Made by a program: the position numbers and the translations under genes
Shown here: in pieces, positions 33,841 to 43,750 of the stretch
Numbering within the stretch: the first letter of the stretch is position 1
Layout: every line of letters begins with the position of its first letter
Notes under the pieces: generated by a model
The model's input: only the letters and a program-made list of their open reading frames with translations
Told to the model about the DNA's origin: nothing
The model's database searches: none
From: an uncultured Pirellulaceae bacterium
GTDB taxonomy: Bacteria; Planctomycetota; Planctomycetia; Pirellulales; Pirellulaceae
DNA: 64,000 bases
Assembly: GCA_937981585.1 (NCBI GenBank)
Contig: CALJOA010000034.1
Span: 1-64,000, forward strand
Direction: 5' to 3'

Positions 33841-34812
33841 TTAACGTCCTAAAAGGTTTAGCATCAGCCGAGCAAAACGTGGCACGTCAGCCCAAAAGTT
33901 TCGGCTGAGCAAGAATGGGTTTTCCCGGACAAGTCCATCGCGAGTTAGACGCCAGGAAGGAGTTGACCCGGAAATCAAATGACGGCCACCAGCAAGCCGC
34001 CGGTTCTCTTTGGCTTCGTCGCCCGAAACGTAGCATTGAAAACGTTGGGCTTTCATGTGCGAATAGTCATGCTCCTGATGAACGACTCGAACGAGATCTG
34101 AGAGACTGACTACCGCGATGTTTTGTTGTTTGGCGAAATGGATCATCCAGTTGTCCCAGTTGCCTCGTCCGACCGCGAATCGAGGAACGTTGGTGTAAAG
34201 CTCGCGATTGAAAGCGAAATATTCTTTGCACGCGTTGGATACTGGTGTTCCGTCACGATCACAATCTTCGAGCAGTTGCTGGGTTTGTCCGACGTCATCA
34301 AAGTCAACAACGTGATCGACTTTCAAATCGGTACGCTGTCCAAACGCAACGAACTGGGAGCAAGTTTGGTCGGCGACAAGCGTTTTGATTGCGTCGACAA
34401 AGTCTGGCATCAAAATCACGTCGCAGTTGCAGTAAACAAGAATCGGCGATCGGGTTTTCTGGTGGGCGATTTGAAACGCCGAACTCACCAGAGGCGTGCC
34501 GTGCTGGTTAAATTCAAGGCCATCAGAATGTCGGACTTCCAACTCGGCAGCAGTTTGAGCGATCCCGTCTTCATCGCCGATCAACAGCACTTCCACGTCA
34601 GGGCCCAGTCGCGTCCACGAGTTGATCGCATTTTGCTGGATTTGGTCGGTGCCGTGTTGAGTGTTATCGAAAGGTTTGGGGATCGAAAAAATCGTAATTA
34701 GCGGAGCCGAGTTTGAATCGACTTGATCCGGTTGAGCATGCGCAGCAGTCGAGTTGCCGTTTTGGGCAAATTGTGATTGCCCTAGGTCCGGATTTAGATC
34801 GGCTCGTGTCAT
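33841..34812 (-). CDS. glycosyltransferase-like protein (GT-A fold)
   Basis: 323 residues from the ATG at 34812, which lies 15 bases after the upstream GT8 gene stop; the frame opens at 34905 inside that gene. After a Gln-rich N-terminal stretch come APLITIFSIPKPFDN, DVEVLLIGDEDGI, ILVYCNCDVILMPDF (the N/D-x-D motif of GT-A enzymes) and VSNACKEYFAFNREL. The protein is soluble and fits a nucleotide-sugar transferase. The closest family is uncertain. It is one of four consecutive minus-strand glycan genes. Confidence 0.75.
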   Translation of the reverse strand: MTRADLNPDLGQSQFAQNGNSTAAHAQPDQVDSNSAPLITIFSIPKPFDNTQHGTDQIQQNAINSWTRLGPDVEVLLIGDEDGIAQTAAELEVRHSDGLEFNQHGTPLVSSAFQIAHQKTRSPILVYCNCDVILMPDFVDAIKTLVADQTCSQFVAFGQRTDLKVDHVVDFDDVGQTQQLLEDCDRDGTPVSNACKEYFAFNRELYTNVPRFAVGRGNWDNWMIHFAKQQNIAVVSLSDLVRVVHQEHDYSHMKAQRFQCYVSGDEAKENRRLAGGRHLISGSTPSWRLTRDGLVRENPFLLSRNFWADVPRFARLMLNLLGR

Positions 34813-34826
34813 CGGCTTTTTAAAGA

Positions 34827-35888
34827 TCACTTGGTAAACAGTCCACGAACTCTTCGATAGTTGACGACCCACTTGCGAATGAAGCCAATGCACTGTCGAT
34901 CCCACCAGGCTTGTAAACTGAACTCAGGTTGTTTGGGACGCCAGCCGCTGAACGCCGTTTGATCGAGCGCGTCGTAAAACCAGCCACGCAGCGGATGGTA
35001 CGGCCGAAAGTCCCATGGCTTGAACTCGGTTGTAAAATGAATCAGCGACGGGTTGTCACGCATGTCGATGAACTCGGTTTGCGAGATCGGACTGCAGCCT
35101 TCATCTGGGTATTCGAAAACATGGACCCCCTGGTTCCAACGGCTCGGTAGTCTGCCCCACTGCCCCGCAAACACGACGTTCAACGCGTATTGGTCCCAGC
35201 ACCAAACATGTTTTTCGTTGTCACGAAGACAGCTAAGCAGTTCCTGGTCGATTGATTCGTCCCGCCAACGGGCGAGATTAAGCACCATGACACCGCTGTT
35301 GAAATAGTGCGCCGATCCGTCAAGCGAAAGTTCGCTCCAGTTGGGAATCGGCGAGATCGCTGCCAAGTGTGGAATGGATGGTTTGAGTGATTTGAGTTTT
35401 TTCTGGGCCGCATACGCATCAACGAACGGGCACGCGATGTCGATCGCGGCGAGGCAGTAGTTGCCATTAAGCTTCTTATCCCAAAGCTCCATCAGGTCGC
35501 CTTTGACCAGCACGTCGGAGTCGAGATAAATGACCTTGTCGATCGAATCGGGAAGCAGCCGCGCCGCGAGCAGGCGAAAGTAAGCGGTGTGAGTGATGTG
35601 ATGCGAGGTCCCCAGGTCGCTGACCTCGTCCCGATCAGGACGCAACACGTGGATTGTGACGGGCAGGTCAATCAACGTTTCCTTGAGTCCCATCCAACTT
35701 GAGTCGCTGATCCCGCCGTCCATCAAAACCACGTTGAGATGAAATCCAGTTCGCAAATTGCTGGCCGCAGAATGAAGCATCACCGCTAAAGGTTTGGCGT
35801 AGTTGTCGTCCGAGGCGCACAGCACGATCGGGTCGGTCTGCGAGACCGAGCTGAGTGTTGTTTGATGTTTGCCAAGTTGGAGGATCAT
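34827..35888 (-). CDS. glycosyltransferase family 8 (LgtC/GspA type)
   Basis: 353 residues. N-terminal IVLCASDDNYAKPLAVMLHS is the typical GT8 opening, and the metal-binding DxD is in VIYLDSDVLVKGDL. TAYFRLLAARLLPDSIDK lies before it as usual. LgtC-type enzymes transfer galactose or glucose to LPS. Its ATG overlaps the stop of the upstream gene (ATGA at 35888-35885), so translation is coupled. The C-terminal 60 residues are aromatic and basic, possibly for membrane contact. Confidence 0.9.
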   Translation of the reverse strand: MILQLGKHQTTLSSVSQTDPIVLCASDDNYAKPLAVMLHSAASNLRTGFHLNVVLMDGGISDSSWMGLKETLIDLPVTIHVLRPDRDEVSDLGTSHHITHTAYFRLLAARLLPDSIDKVIYLDSDVLVKGDLMELWDKKLNGNYCLAAIDIACPFVDAYAAQKKLKSLKPSIPHLAAISPIPNWSELSLDGSAHYFNSGVMVLNLARWRDESIDQELLSCLRDNEKHVWCWDQYALNVVFAGQWGRLPSRWNQGVHVFEYPDEGCSPISQTEFIDMRDNPSLIHFTTEFKPWDFRPYHPLRGWFYDALDQTAFSGWRPKQPEFSLQAWWDRQCIGFIRKWVVNYRRVRGLFTK

Positions 35889-37243
35889 TGGTTGTTAAGA
35901 GGTATAGAATGTGGCTCGACTTCGTTTTTCGTTTCAGACTGCTGCTTACTTTGCCCAAACGCAGCCATCCAGTCCAACAATCGTTTTCGAATCCGCACCA
36001 CCGGACCAGCGATTGGGTGACTCTCGATTTGCTCAAATATCTCGTAAGCTTCGTCCAAGTTTGCTTGGGTGTTTTCAAGTTCACATTTGAGGCGATCAAT
36101 TTCGCGACGAGCGTGGGACCACTGGACTTGTAGTTCAGTCTTGTCGGTAATTCGAAACTCTTCCGCGTTAGTATAGATCCGGTTGTGTGAAAACTCCGAG
36201 AGGTGGATCGGAGGATCAGAAAGCAGTTGGTCCGGGAACTCCAATGCTTGCCCGGTTGAATTTTTCTGCTGGGCGATCTGTAACATCGATTGGGCCAAGT
36301 CAACAAATCGCTCGGTCGCACTGGTAGAGCAATGAAGCGACGCACGAAGCTCGTTGTCTTGGAAAAGCATTCTGGCTGAGTTGCGGTTTGCCATTTGGAT
36401 CATCGCAAGTTCGATATGCTCAGCAGAGCAGATATCCCAACCACTGCTGACATAGTGTGGACAGTTGTGATAGTCGAGAACTGCGACCGGCAGTCTCATC
36501 AACATTGCTTCGAGCATCGCCGTGGACGGCGTCGTGATAACCGCATCGACGCCGATAAGCATTTCTTTGAGCTCACCGCCGCTCAAGTCGCTTAAGTGAT
36601 TTTCAACCTCCAACTGCTGAGCCAGATCACCCGTCAATCGCCAAACCAATTCAACGCGCCGTCCGTTGATAGTCGGATTGTTGGCTTGCCAAGCTTTTAG
36701 ATCACGGAGGCTTTGGGTGGTCGTCTGGATTTGCTTGGGCGTGAATCCCGGCGTCTTGGCAGTCATCACCAAAACACGAAACTGATTTGAATCATTGGAC
36801 GTTTCTGCTGCGGCGATCGGCTGTGATGAATCATAAAAGTGATCCATGCGGGGAATCCCGACGATCTCAGTTTTTCCAACGTTGCCCCAGCCATCAAGAA
36901 TGCGGGCTTGGGATTGTCCGATGCAGGCGACTTTGTGCGCCAACACAGGCCGCATCGTGTAAGGGCAGGCGAGTTCATCGGGGCGATTTTCCCACGCGTT
37001 TCGCCACTCCAAAATCCCGTCGATCATGTAAAGCGTTGCCACGTTGCGCGATTTGAGTTGCTGACAACACTCGCGGAATCGCTCAAAGTGCTCTGAATAA
37101 AAGATCGCCAGATCACCGGGCTGAGCTTGGCGGAGAACGACTTCAGGTGCCGCAATTTGAATATTCAACTGATCGCGAAACGGCGCAGCATGATGCGCGA
37201 CTTCGTGAGGTTGGCCGACAAAAAAGATGGTTGCTGGTGACAT
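35885..37243 (-). CDS. GT-B-like glycosyltransferase/glycerophosphotransferase-type protein
   Basis: 452 residues. The body has two Rossmann-like halves: the first with GDLAIFYSEHFERFREC and VATLYMIDGILEWRNAWENR, the second with FRVLVMTAKTPGFTPKQ, IGVDAVITTPSTAMLEAMLM and LPVAVLDYHNCPHY. The latter block is the donor-binding pattern of GT-B enzymes and of CDP-glycerol transferases. The last 90 residues contain a likely coiled coil (RREIDRLKCELENTQANLDE). The acceptor is unknown. It overlaps the GT8 gene by 4 bases and starts 3 bases after the DUF1559 gene. Confidence 0.75.
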   Translation of the reverse strand: MSPATIFFVGQPHEVAHHAAPFRDQLNIQIAAPEVVLRQAQPGDLAIFYSEHFERFRECCQQLKSRNVATLYMIDGILEWRNAWENRPDELACPYTMRPVLAHKVACIGQSQARILDGWGNVGKTEIVGIPRMDHFYDSSQPIAAAETSNDSNQFRVLVMTAKTPGFTPKQIQTTTQSLRDLKAWQANNPTINGRRVELVWRLTGDLAQQLEVENHLSDLSGGELKEMLIGVDAVITTPSTAMLEAMLMRLPVAVLDYHNCPHYVSSGWDICSAEHIELAMIQMANRNSARMLFQDNELRASLHCSTSATERFVDLAQSMLQIAQQKNSTGQALEFPDQLLSDPPIHLSEFSHNRIYTNAEEFRITDKTELQVQWSHARREIDRLKCELENTQANLDEAYEIFEQIESHPIAGPVVRIRKRLLDWMAAFGQSKQQSETKNEVEPHSIPLNNQ

Positions 37244-37246
37244 GAA

Positions 37247-38170
37247 CTAATCGTCGTTGATGCTGACCGCATCGCCGTCGTTGCGAGAACAAAGTTTGGA
37301 CAACGTTGACTCTGAGATCTGGGTGGATAGCGAGTGGATGCTACCATCTCCAAGCACAAAGTTAACGACCTGGTTGTGGCTGCTTCCGAAAATTGGAAAC
37401 TCACCTGGAGAGAGGAATAGCCGTTGGCTGTCGGCTAAGCCCATGGCGTAGCCGCCGATCCTCATAAACGTTTCGGGTTCGTCGCCGTTATAGATGCAAC
37501 TATCTCCCCAACCACGTGCGTCATTGAACCCCTCGGTGCTGACATATTTTTCGCCAACAAAGATCGTGTTGGATGAACCGTCGACGATCGAAGCGTGCGA
37601 GTAGCGGCCTTTTTCCGGGCCAACCAGTTCGTCGTTGACGACTTTGTTATCTTTAGAGAATCCCGAATTGAAAACGCCATCGACCGGTTCGGTAAATCGA
37701 GCCCAGACGTCGAAGGGGAAGTGCCTTTGTGTTCCGGCGTTGCCAACATAATCGCCGACTGCGCCGATCGGCCCGCGTGTTTCAAAATGACTGACCTCAA
37801 GGTTGCCCGGCCTCGATCGAGAAGGACAATTCATCACGGGCATAACCGTTCGGGTAACCGCTTCATCCTGGAAGCGATACTTTTTGTTCAATTCAAACTG
37901 ATCATGAAGGTTCCCCAATTCCAGGTAGGGCATGAGATAAACGGGCCAAGTCAAAAATTGATCGGCAGCGCGAGAGGGAGGGTATTGCTGTCGCGCGGAT
38001 TCGTAGCTGTGGACTGCCAGCCCGATCTGCTTCAAGTTGTTCAAGCACTCGGTCCGGCGAGCCGATTCGCGCACCATTTGAACGGCCGGCAACAACATGC
38101 CGACAAGTATTCCGATGATCGCAATCACCGCGAGAAGTTCAACGAGTGTGAATCCGTGAGTTTTCTTCAT
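37247..38170 (-). CDS. DUF1559 prepilin-like protein
   Basis: 307 residues. The N-terminus is a type IV pilin/pseudopilin cleavage and helix signal: [20 protein letters not shown], with Gly before the conserved Phe and Glu at +5. Then comes the DUF1559 domain with [20 protein letters not shown] and, close to the C-terminus, the H-x9-DG-type motif [17 protein letters not shown]. Planctomycetes have many copies of this family. The role is unproven but the protein should be processed by a prepilin peptidase. The next gene (a GT-B-like protein) starts 3 bases after the stop, so it belongs to the glycan operon. Confidence 0.93.
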   Translation of the reverse strand: MKKTHGFTLVELLAVIAIIGILVGMLLPAVQMVRESARRTECLNNLKQIGLAVHSYESARQQYPPSRAADQFLTWPVYLMPYLELGNLHDQFELNKKYRFQDEAVTRTVMPVMNCPSRSRPGNLEVSHFETRGPIGAVGDYVGNAGTQRHFPFDVWARFTEPVDGVFNSGFSKDNKVVNDELVGPEKGRYSHASIVDGSSNTIFVGEKYVSTEGFNDARGWGDSCIYNGDEPETFMRIGGYAMGLADSQRLFLSPGEFPIFGSSHNQVVNFVLGDGSIHSLSTQISESTLSKLCSRNDGDAVSINDD

Positions 38171-38342
38171 TGATCCGATTGTTCAGTGGCGGCCAATGCC
38201 GCCTGAAAGACTGTAGTCTGTTGGGAAACTATTATGACGAAAACTAGACCAGTCTTGTTCTTGCAAAATTGACTTTGGAGGGAAAAGCACGAATTTGCGA
38301 TGTGCAACAGCGAACAAACCTAAGCATCGAAATCACCGGAAT

Positions 38343-39692
38343 TTACTTTCCGCAAAGCAGCCTCCGCTTGAGCTCTGAGTAGGATTGTTGTGGCGAAAAT
38401 GCGGATTTTGTGAGTGCCGCCGCAGCGTTTTTGAGTGACATCAGTCGAGAAGGGTTGAGAGCCAACTGCTCTACTTCCAACGCAAATTGATCGGGAGTAT
38501 CGCAAACGACGATCGGATCGTGGGTTGACTGAGCTAGGTCGAGCCCCAAGACTCCTTCGGCAGTGGTGAGCAAGGGTTTGCCAAACGCGAGTCCTTCGAC
38601 AGATTTGATTTTTAGTCCGGTTCCAAATTCGACCGGGTTGATAACTGCATCGACCGATTCGTAAAAGTCAACAAGTTCTTCAACGTGACCGATCAGTCGT
38701 ATGTTTGAGAGGTTGGTTTCAAGATGTCCAGCAACGAACTCGCAGATGCTGCCTCCGATGACCAGCTCGATTTTCGCGTTGGAGCCTTGACGATTCAGCG
38801 TTCTGCTGACGGGCAGCCAGACGAAATCCAGAAACTTCTTGATCGCTTGAGCGTTTGAGTTGTTGGTTGAAGCGAGGTAGCCGATCGAAAACTTGGTCTG
38901 GTTGCAACTGGGCGAGTCTTCAGTCGATTCGCTTTGCCCACCTGATCTACCAACTCGGGGGGCATGGCCACACACGATCGTTTTGGCACTTGGAGCCATC
39001 GTTTGGAACAATTTGGCTTCGTCTGGCTGAATTGCGATTACGGTATCGAACTTGTTCAGTTCGTTGGCTTCTTCATCTCGGCTGATCTCGATCCAGTGCT
39101 TCAGCCCTCGCTCTTTGAATCGCTCGCAACGAACGTGAAGTGCGTCATGAGTGTCGATCACGCAGTGGATAGAGTTTCGCTGTTGCGAACTGAGACAATC
39201 GATCAGGTAGCTTAGCTTGACATACTCGATCAAAATGGAGTCTGGTTTGAACTGGTCGATCGTTTCAGAAAACGCCTTGGACGCCCACGGCCAGCGAAAG
39301 TCATCGAGGCAAAGTGGATCAAGAGCAAGCGGTTCTAAGCCGGGCCTCGGATTTGAATCTGATGCAGGTTCATCGGGAGTTCTGTCTTTCCCGTTGCTCA
39401 GTTTAGCTGGACGTCTTGGCCTAATCTGATCGGCGTACCAACCGATTTTTCGCGTCCACGATTTTGGAATTTGATCGGACGATTGTTGGTCAACGTCAAG
39501 TTGTTGCTCGGCGATCAGTTGGCGATCATTCTCGGTGTAGCGATCGGACCCGGTTTGGCCAAGATAAAAAGTCCGTACGACAAACGATTCGGAAACAAGA
39601 AACTCGACAAGCGAGTTGATGCGCGTCTGGGCACCCGTTGACTTTCGCCAAAACGGTACATCAGTTGCGATCAAGATGCGGTGCTGTTTCAA
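38343..39692 (-). CDS. glycosyltransferase, GT4-type
   Basis: 449 residues. N-terminal RILIATDVPFWRKSTGAQTR is the acceptor-side Rossmann start of GT-B enzymes. The C-terminal half has FSIGYLASTNNSNAQAIKKF, NIRLIGHVEELVDFYESVDA and the EX7E-like donor-binding segment FGTGLKIKSVEGLAFGKPLL. A variable linker with Gln and Asp-rich sequence lies between residues 65 and 120. It is the first gene of the minus-strand glycan cluster. It is followed by DUF1559 after a 172-base gap that shows no repeat. Confidence 0.86.
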   Translation of the reverse strand: MKQHRILIATDVPFWRKSTGAQTRINSLVEFLVSESFVVRTFYLGQTGSDRYTENDRQLIAEQQLDVDQQSSDQIPKSWTRKIGWYADQIRPRRPAKLSNGKDRTPDEPASDSNPRPGLEPLALDPLCLDDFRWPWASKAFSETIDQFKPDSILIEYVKLSYLIDCLSSQQRNSIHCVIDTHDALHVRCERFKERGLKHWIEISRDEEANELNKFDTVIAIQPDEAKLFQTMAPSAKTIVCGHAPRVGRSGGQSESTEDSPSCNQTKFSIGYLASTNNSNAQAIKKFLDFVWLPVSRTLNRQGSNAKIELVIGGSICEFVAGHLETNLSNIRLIGHVEELVDFYESVDAVINPVEFGTGLKIKSVEGLAFGKPLLTTAEGVLGLDLAQSTHDPIVVCDTPDQFALEVEQLALNPSRLMSLKNAAAALTKSAFSPQQSYSELKRRLLCGK

Positions 39693-39964
39693 AGGGCAAC
39701 GTTTAGTTGATTGTGAGTGTTTAGTGCAGTTTCGTTGGCAACAGGTGGCTTGTCAATTCAAGCAAGTCGCTTGAGAACCGGGACTTTTCGAGTGCAGAGC
39801 TGACGGAAATTGATCGGCTTGCAAAATCGGTTAAACTGCCTCCAAGGCATTGGTGGGGTGAATGTTCTAAGAAAGACGTCTTTGTCGAATCTGCACAGTC
39901 ATAATCTTGTTGAGTTGATTTATCCGCTTTGTCCGTTTTTTAAGTTTTGAAACTAGGGAATAGA

Positions 39965-40306
39965 ATGGAAGAAGAACTCGATCTGCTCCGGTTGCTTGTT
40001 TGCGAAACGGAGATTGAAGCCCAGGTTTCCAAAGGTTTCCTTGAAGAGAATGGAATCAAAGTCATGGTGCGCGGGCTCGACAGTGGGGGCTCGGTATTTG
40101 GTGGCGCGGTGGACGATCCTGAAATCGAGTTGTTTGTCTCGCCAGACGATTTTGAAAAGGCCGGCGAGTTAATTGAGGAATTGATGGCGCAAGAAGACGA
40201 GCCTGTCCCGGCTTGGACTTGCAAGTGCGGCGAAGATGTCGACGAAGGATTTGCCGTCTGTTGGAACTGCGAAGCCGACTATCAGCCGTCTGGTGAATCC
40301 GACTAG
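39965..40306 (+). CDS. DUF2007-type signal-transducing protein with zinc ribbon
   Basis: 113 residues. The N-terminal 70 residues fit the DUF2007 (putative signal transducing protein) pattern: a strand, a helix in EIEAQVSKGFLEENGIKVMV, and LFVSPDDFEKAGELIEELM. A short zinc ribbon follows, with CKCGEDV and VCWNCEADY giving four Cys. The frame is open to a TTG at 39947 but the ATG at 39965 has AGGGAA upstream. It is divergent from the glycan cluster. The role is unknown. Confidence 0.8.
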   Translation: MEEELDLLRLLVCETEIEAQVSKGFLEENGIKVMVRGLDSGGSVFGGAVDDPEIELFVSPDDFEKAGELIEELMAQEDEPVPAWTCKCGEDVDEGFAVCWNCEADYQPSGESD

Positions 40307-40422
40307 GTCGTCGCTAGAGCAAAACAGTCTTCGCAGGAATGAAGGAACCGCTGGGGAACGCCGATGCGAGTTCTGAAAGTTTGTGTAATGGTAACGCTCC
40401 ATGGAGTGCGTTGGTGCTTACT

Positions 40423-40475
40423 GGTAACCCGATGTGTGAGCGAGGGACCGTCCCTCGCTCACGCTTCGGGTTGCC
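40423..40475. repeat. palindromic intergenic repeat, family A, best copy
   Basis: Arms GGTAACCCGATGTGTGAGCG (then AGGGAC) and GTCCCT (then CGCTCACGCTTCGGGTTGCC) make a stem of about 26 pairs with almost no loop. The same family is at 1675-1776. It fills the space between the DUF2007 gene and the glutaminyl cyclase gene. Confidence 0.85.
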
Positions 40476-40675
40476 ATTTAAGGATTGCCGGGGCTGCACA
40501 ATAACTGGGCTTGTATTTCAGCCGACCACGCACTTGGAGGCGCGCCACCTTTGTCATTAGCCGATTAGTGTTTATTAGCGGTTAAAAAGACCGTGCTTCT
40601 TCTGTACGATCATATCCATCAGTAAGTCTTGACTGATATACCTCTCCGAAATCGAGTGAAGAATCTGAGATTAAG

Positions 40676-41569
40676 ATGGCAAAGAACAGTTCAAAAAATC
40701 GTAAATCCAGAGCCAAGGGGTTTCCTCCGGCGGTGGAGAACAAACCAGCTCCTGCAACGAAGGCCGCCAAGTCTCCGATCCGTTGGGATCTATTGGCTTT
40801 GTTTTTAACGATCGCGGTTGGCGGAACCTATTTGGCAAACGCCATGCGCCCCCGTCCTCCGTTGCCGAGGTTTGGTTATAAGGTAGTCAAGACTTACAAG
40901 CATGATCCGGCAGCGTTCACTCAGGGCTTGCAGGTTCATGATGGGTTTCTTTGGGAGAGCACTGGTCGCAAAGGTCAGTCCTCGATTCGCAAGATCGAGC
41001 TGGAAACTGGTGAGGTTCTCAAGCAAGAGAATTTGGAAGACAAGTATTTCGGAGAAGGCCTGACGTACCACGATGGCTTGTTTTATCAGCTGACCTGGAA
41101 AGCTGGCAAAGCGTTCGTTTACGATCTTGATCTCAACAAAGTCGGTGAGCGCAGCTACCAGGGTGAGGGGTGGGGATTGACGTCCAATGGTACCGATTTG
41201 ATTCTCAGCGACGGATCAGCGTATTTGAAGTTTCTGGATCCTGAGACATTTGAAGTGCGCCGCCAAATACGCGTCTTGAGGCCAGATCGGGTTTCAGTTG
41301 GACAATTGAACGAGCTTGAATACCTCGATTACTTGGGTGGGCGAATCTACGCCAACAGTTATGGCTCCGATTGGATTTACGAGATTGATGCCAACACTGG
41401 AGACGTCACGAGACTAATCGAGATGGGCGGTTTATGGCCGAACCGCGAGCGCCCCAAAGATGGAATTCTCAATGGGATTGCGCATAATCCGAAAACGGAC
41501 CATTTTCTGGTAACTGGTAAACTCTGCCCGACCATTTATGAGGTTAAGCTGTTTCTCAAAGAGAATTAG
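40676..41569 (+). CDS. glutaminyl-peptide cyclotransferase (plant/bacterial QC type)
   Basis: 297 residues. A basic N-terminus and one membrane segment (WDLLALFLTIAVGGTYLANA) anchor or export the protein. The rest is the five-bladed propeller of the Glu_cyclase_2 family: HDPAAFTQGLQVHDGFLWES, FGEGLTYHDGLFYQLTWK, QGEGWGLTSNGTDLILSDGS, LNELEYLDYLGGRIYAN and DGILNGIAHNPKTDHFLVTG. Enzymes of this type convert N-terminal Gln of exported proteins to pyroglutamate. It stands alone between opposite-strand genes. Confidence 0.92.
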   Translation: MAKNSSKNRKSRAKGFPPAVENKPAPATKAAKSPIRWDLLALFLTIAVGGTYLANAMRPRPPLPRFGYKVVKTYKHDPAAFTQGLQVHDGFLWESTGRKGQSSIRKIELETGEVLKQENLEDKYFGEGLTYHDGLFYQLTWKAGKAFVYDLDLNKVGERSYQGEGWGLTSNGTDLILSDGSAYLKFLDPETFEVRRQIRVLRPDRVSVGQLNELEYLDYLGGRIYANSYGSDWIYEIDANTGDVTRLIEMGGLWPNRERPKDGILNGIAHNPKTDHFLVTGKLCPTIYEVKLFLKEN

Positions 41570-41669
41570 TTGGGCAATGTCGACCTCGACGCGTTAGCGA
41601 GGGCGAAGCTAACTGCGGTTGTCCGTCCAATAACTGAATGGCTTCCCTTTTCTGGTTTCAAGCTGGCGT

Positions 41670-42440
41670 TTAGTAAGACGCTTGCCGACCCATCATCTGA
41701 CGCCAGACGAGCTGTGGAAAAATCCAAGCGTCTTTGGCGTAGCGTTTGACCAATCGTTTGGGCTGGCTGCACATTCGGTGAAGCCACTCGACACCACCTT
41801 TCTGCATCCAGACAGGGGCTCGTTTTTGCTCGCCGGCCAAAAAGTCGATTGTTGCGCCAACGCAAAGTGCCGCCTTCGCGTTCATCTGTTTGTAATGACG
41901 ATTTACCCAGATTTCTTGCTTGGGAGCGCCCAAGCCAACGATAACCACATCGGGTCGGCAAAGAGCGATTCGCCCGAGGATGAAATTGTTTTCCTCCGGG
42001 TCTTTTTCGAATCCCATCGGCGGACTGTAGACCCCGACTGTTTCAACGTTGGGCCACTGCTTTTTCATGTTGGCGGCCGCAATTGCGCCGACACCGGGCA
42101 TGGCTCCCAGCAAAAAGACTCTCAAGTTGCCTTTTGTGTTAAACGAATCAAACATCGCTGGGACCAATTCTGATCCAGCAACTCGCTCGGGCAGCGGCTG
42201 CCGCAACAAACGGGATGCCCACACGATTGGGTGACCGTCGGCGAGGATCATGTGGGCTTCCTGATACGACTTTACAAGATCTTCGTTTTCTTGAAGCAAG
42301 ACAGTGTGGTCAACGTTGGGGGTAACCACGTAACGACACTCACCACTGTCGTCATTGATCCAAGATCGCAAGCTGGCGACGGCTTCCGGCATTCGAATCG
42401 CATCGATACTAATTCCGAACAGGTTGCGTTTTGCTGACAT
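41670..42440 (-). CDS. WecG/TagA/CpsF family glycosyltransferase
   Basis: 256 residues from the ATG at 42440; the frame opens at 42560 but the first 40 residues do not fit the family. These enzymes add an N-acetylmannosamine or related sugar to a lipid-linked precursor of surface polymers. Motifs: RYVVTPNVDHTVLLQEN, ILADGHPIVWASRLL, PDVVIVGLGAPKQEIWV, CVGATIDFLAGEQKRAPVWM and GVEWLHRM. The gene faces away from the polysaccharide deacetylase gene, with 326 bases between the starts. Confidence 0.93.
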   Translation of the reverse strand: MSAKRNLFGISIDAIRMPEAVASLRSWINDDSGECRYVVTPNVDHTVLLQENEDLVKSYQEAHMILADGHPIVWASRLLRQPLPERVAGSELVPAMFDSFNTKGNLRVFLLGAMPGVGAIAAANMKKQWPNVETVGVYSPPMGFEKDPEENNFILGRIALCRPDVVIVGLGAPKQEIWVNRHYKQMNAKAALCVGATIDFLAGEQKRAPVWMQKGGVEWLHRMCSQPKRLVKRYAKDAWIFPQLVWRQMMGRQASY

Positions 42441-42766
42441 GTCTGATTCCGCGTTGGTCGTAAAGGAAAAATGATTGATGCTGCCAAAGCGCAAAGCCCC
42501 TGCAGTTGGAGAAACGTAGGTTGCAGAAGCTTTGTCGCGACCAGCGGATGTACCGATCACGCCTATTTCTCGACCCCAAGTAAACGGTCAGGGATGTTTG
42601 TAGGATTTGTGAGGGTTCTTCGTTCGAAACGCACTTTCTATAGGTTGAATTAAGTCTGGCAAACTCCCCGAAATCCCAACGGTGACCAACACTAATGTGT
42701 GCAGCATTCGCTTTCTCCACTCACCAAGATGTGGGCGAATGTGCTGGTCGTTGAAACATCAAAACC

Positions 42767-43747
42767 ATGCCGAGTTGGAAATCCAATTTGATTGAGGCCT
42801 ACCGCATTGCGTCGTGGCCGCATCGTCGTTGGCAGTACCTCAACCGATATCGCAACGGGAAACTCCCGGTTTACTCGTTGTTTTATCATCGCGTTGCCGA
42901 CACGGAGTTGAATCCTTGGACGATTTCGTGTGACGATTTCCAACGTCAGATTGACTGGTTCCAAGAGAACTTTGAAATCGTCGATTTACGTGAGTGTCAG
43001 CGCCGGATCAATTCGGGATTCAACAACCGCCCAACGCTCTCAATCACCTTCGACGACGGCTACGCAGAAAACTGTGAGTTTGCATTGCCGATGCTGATTG
43101 AACGAAGCATCCCGGTGACTTACTTTGTCACCACCTATCACACAACCGAGCAGCAAAGTTTTGCTCACGATCTCGAGCGAGGAGCACCATTGCCAGTCAA
43201 TACGATTGAGTCATTGCGTGCATTGGATTTGGCCGGAGTTGAAATTGGAGCTCACACCAGGACCCACCCGGACTTGGGCCAAGTGACTTGCGAAGCCGAG
43301 TTGGTAGACGAAGTAATCACCGCGTCTCGGGAGATGGAGAGGCTGATCGAGCGCAAGATTGAGTACTTCGCGTTTCCATTTGGTCAGTACCACAATCTGA
43401 ATCCACGCGTGTTTGAATTGCTTCGCCAAGCCGGTTTTCTTGGCGTTTGCTCTGCATACGGCGGCTGGAATGACGTCGGAAGCGACGCGTTTCATATTCA
43501 GCGGATTCACGGCGATCCGGATTTTACCCGGATGAAGAACTGGCTCACTTATGATCCGCGCATCAATAAGGTCCAGCGTTACGATTACAAACAAAACGCT
43601 GAAATTCTTCACAGCGAAGAAGCGACCTCCAAGTCGTTGCGGCAGATTGCGGACAAGGAAACGGATTTGACTTGCGAATCAAGCTCATCCTTTCCCGACC
43701 TTTATGTTCCGCCTATTGACTCAACGACGACCAATCAAGAGGGATAA
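42767..43747 (+). CDS. polysaccharide deacetylase (NodB homology)
   Basis: 326 residues without a signal peptide. The NodB domain shows LSITFDDGYAENCEFALPML with the catalytic Asp and metal Asp, IGAHTRTHPDLGQ with the two metal His, and YFAFPFGQYHNLNPRVFELL. It removes N-acetyl groups from a glycan. The stop is 3 bases before the next glycosyltransferase gene (ATG at 43751), so the two are in one operon. The Ser/Thr-rich last 40 residues are not conserved-looking. Confidence 0.93.
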   Translation: MPSWKSNLIEAYRIASWPHRRWQYLNRYRNGKLPVYSLFYHRVADTELNPWTISCDDFQRQIDWFQENFEIVDLRECQRRINSGFNNRPTLSITFDDGYAENCEFALPMLIERSIPVTYFVTTYHTTEQQSFAHDLERGAPLPVNTIESLRALDLAGVEIGAHTRTHPDLGQVTCEAELVDEVITASREMERLIERKIEYFAFPFGQYHNLNPRVFELLRQAGFLGVCSAYGGWNDVGSDAFHIQRIHGDPDFTRMKNWLTYDPRINKVQRYDYKQNAEILHSEEATSKSLRQIADKETDLTCESSSSFPDLYVPPIDSTTTNQEG

Positions 43748-43750
43748 CAG

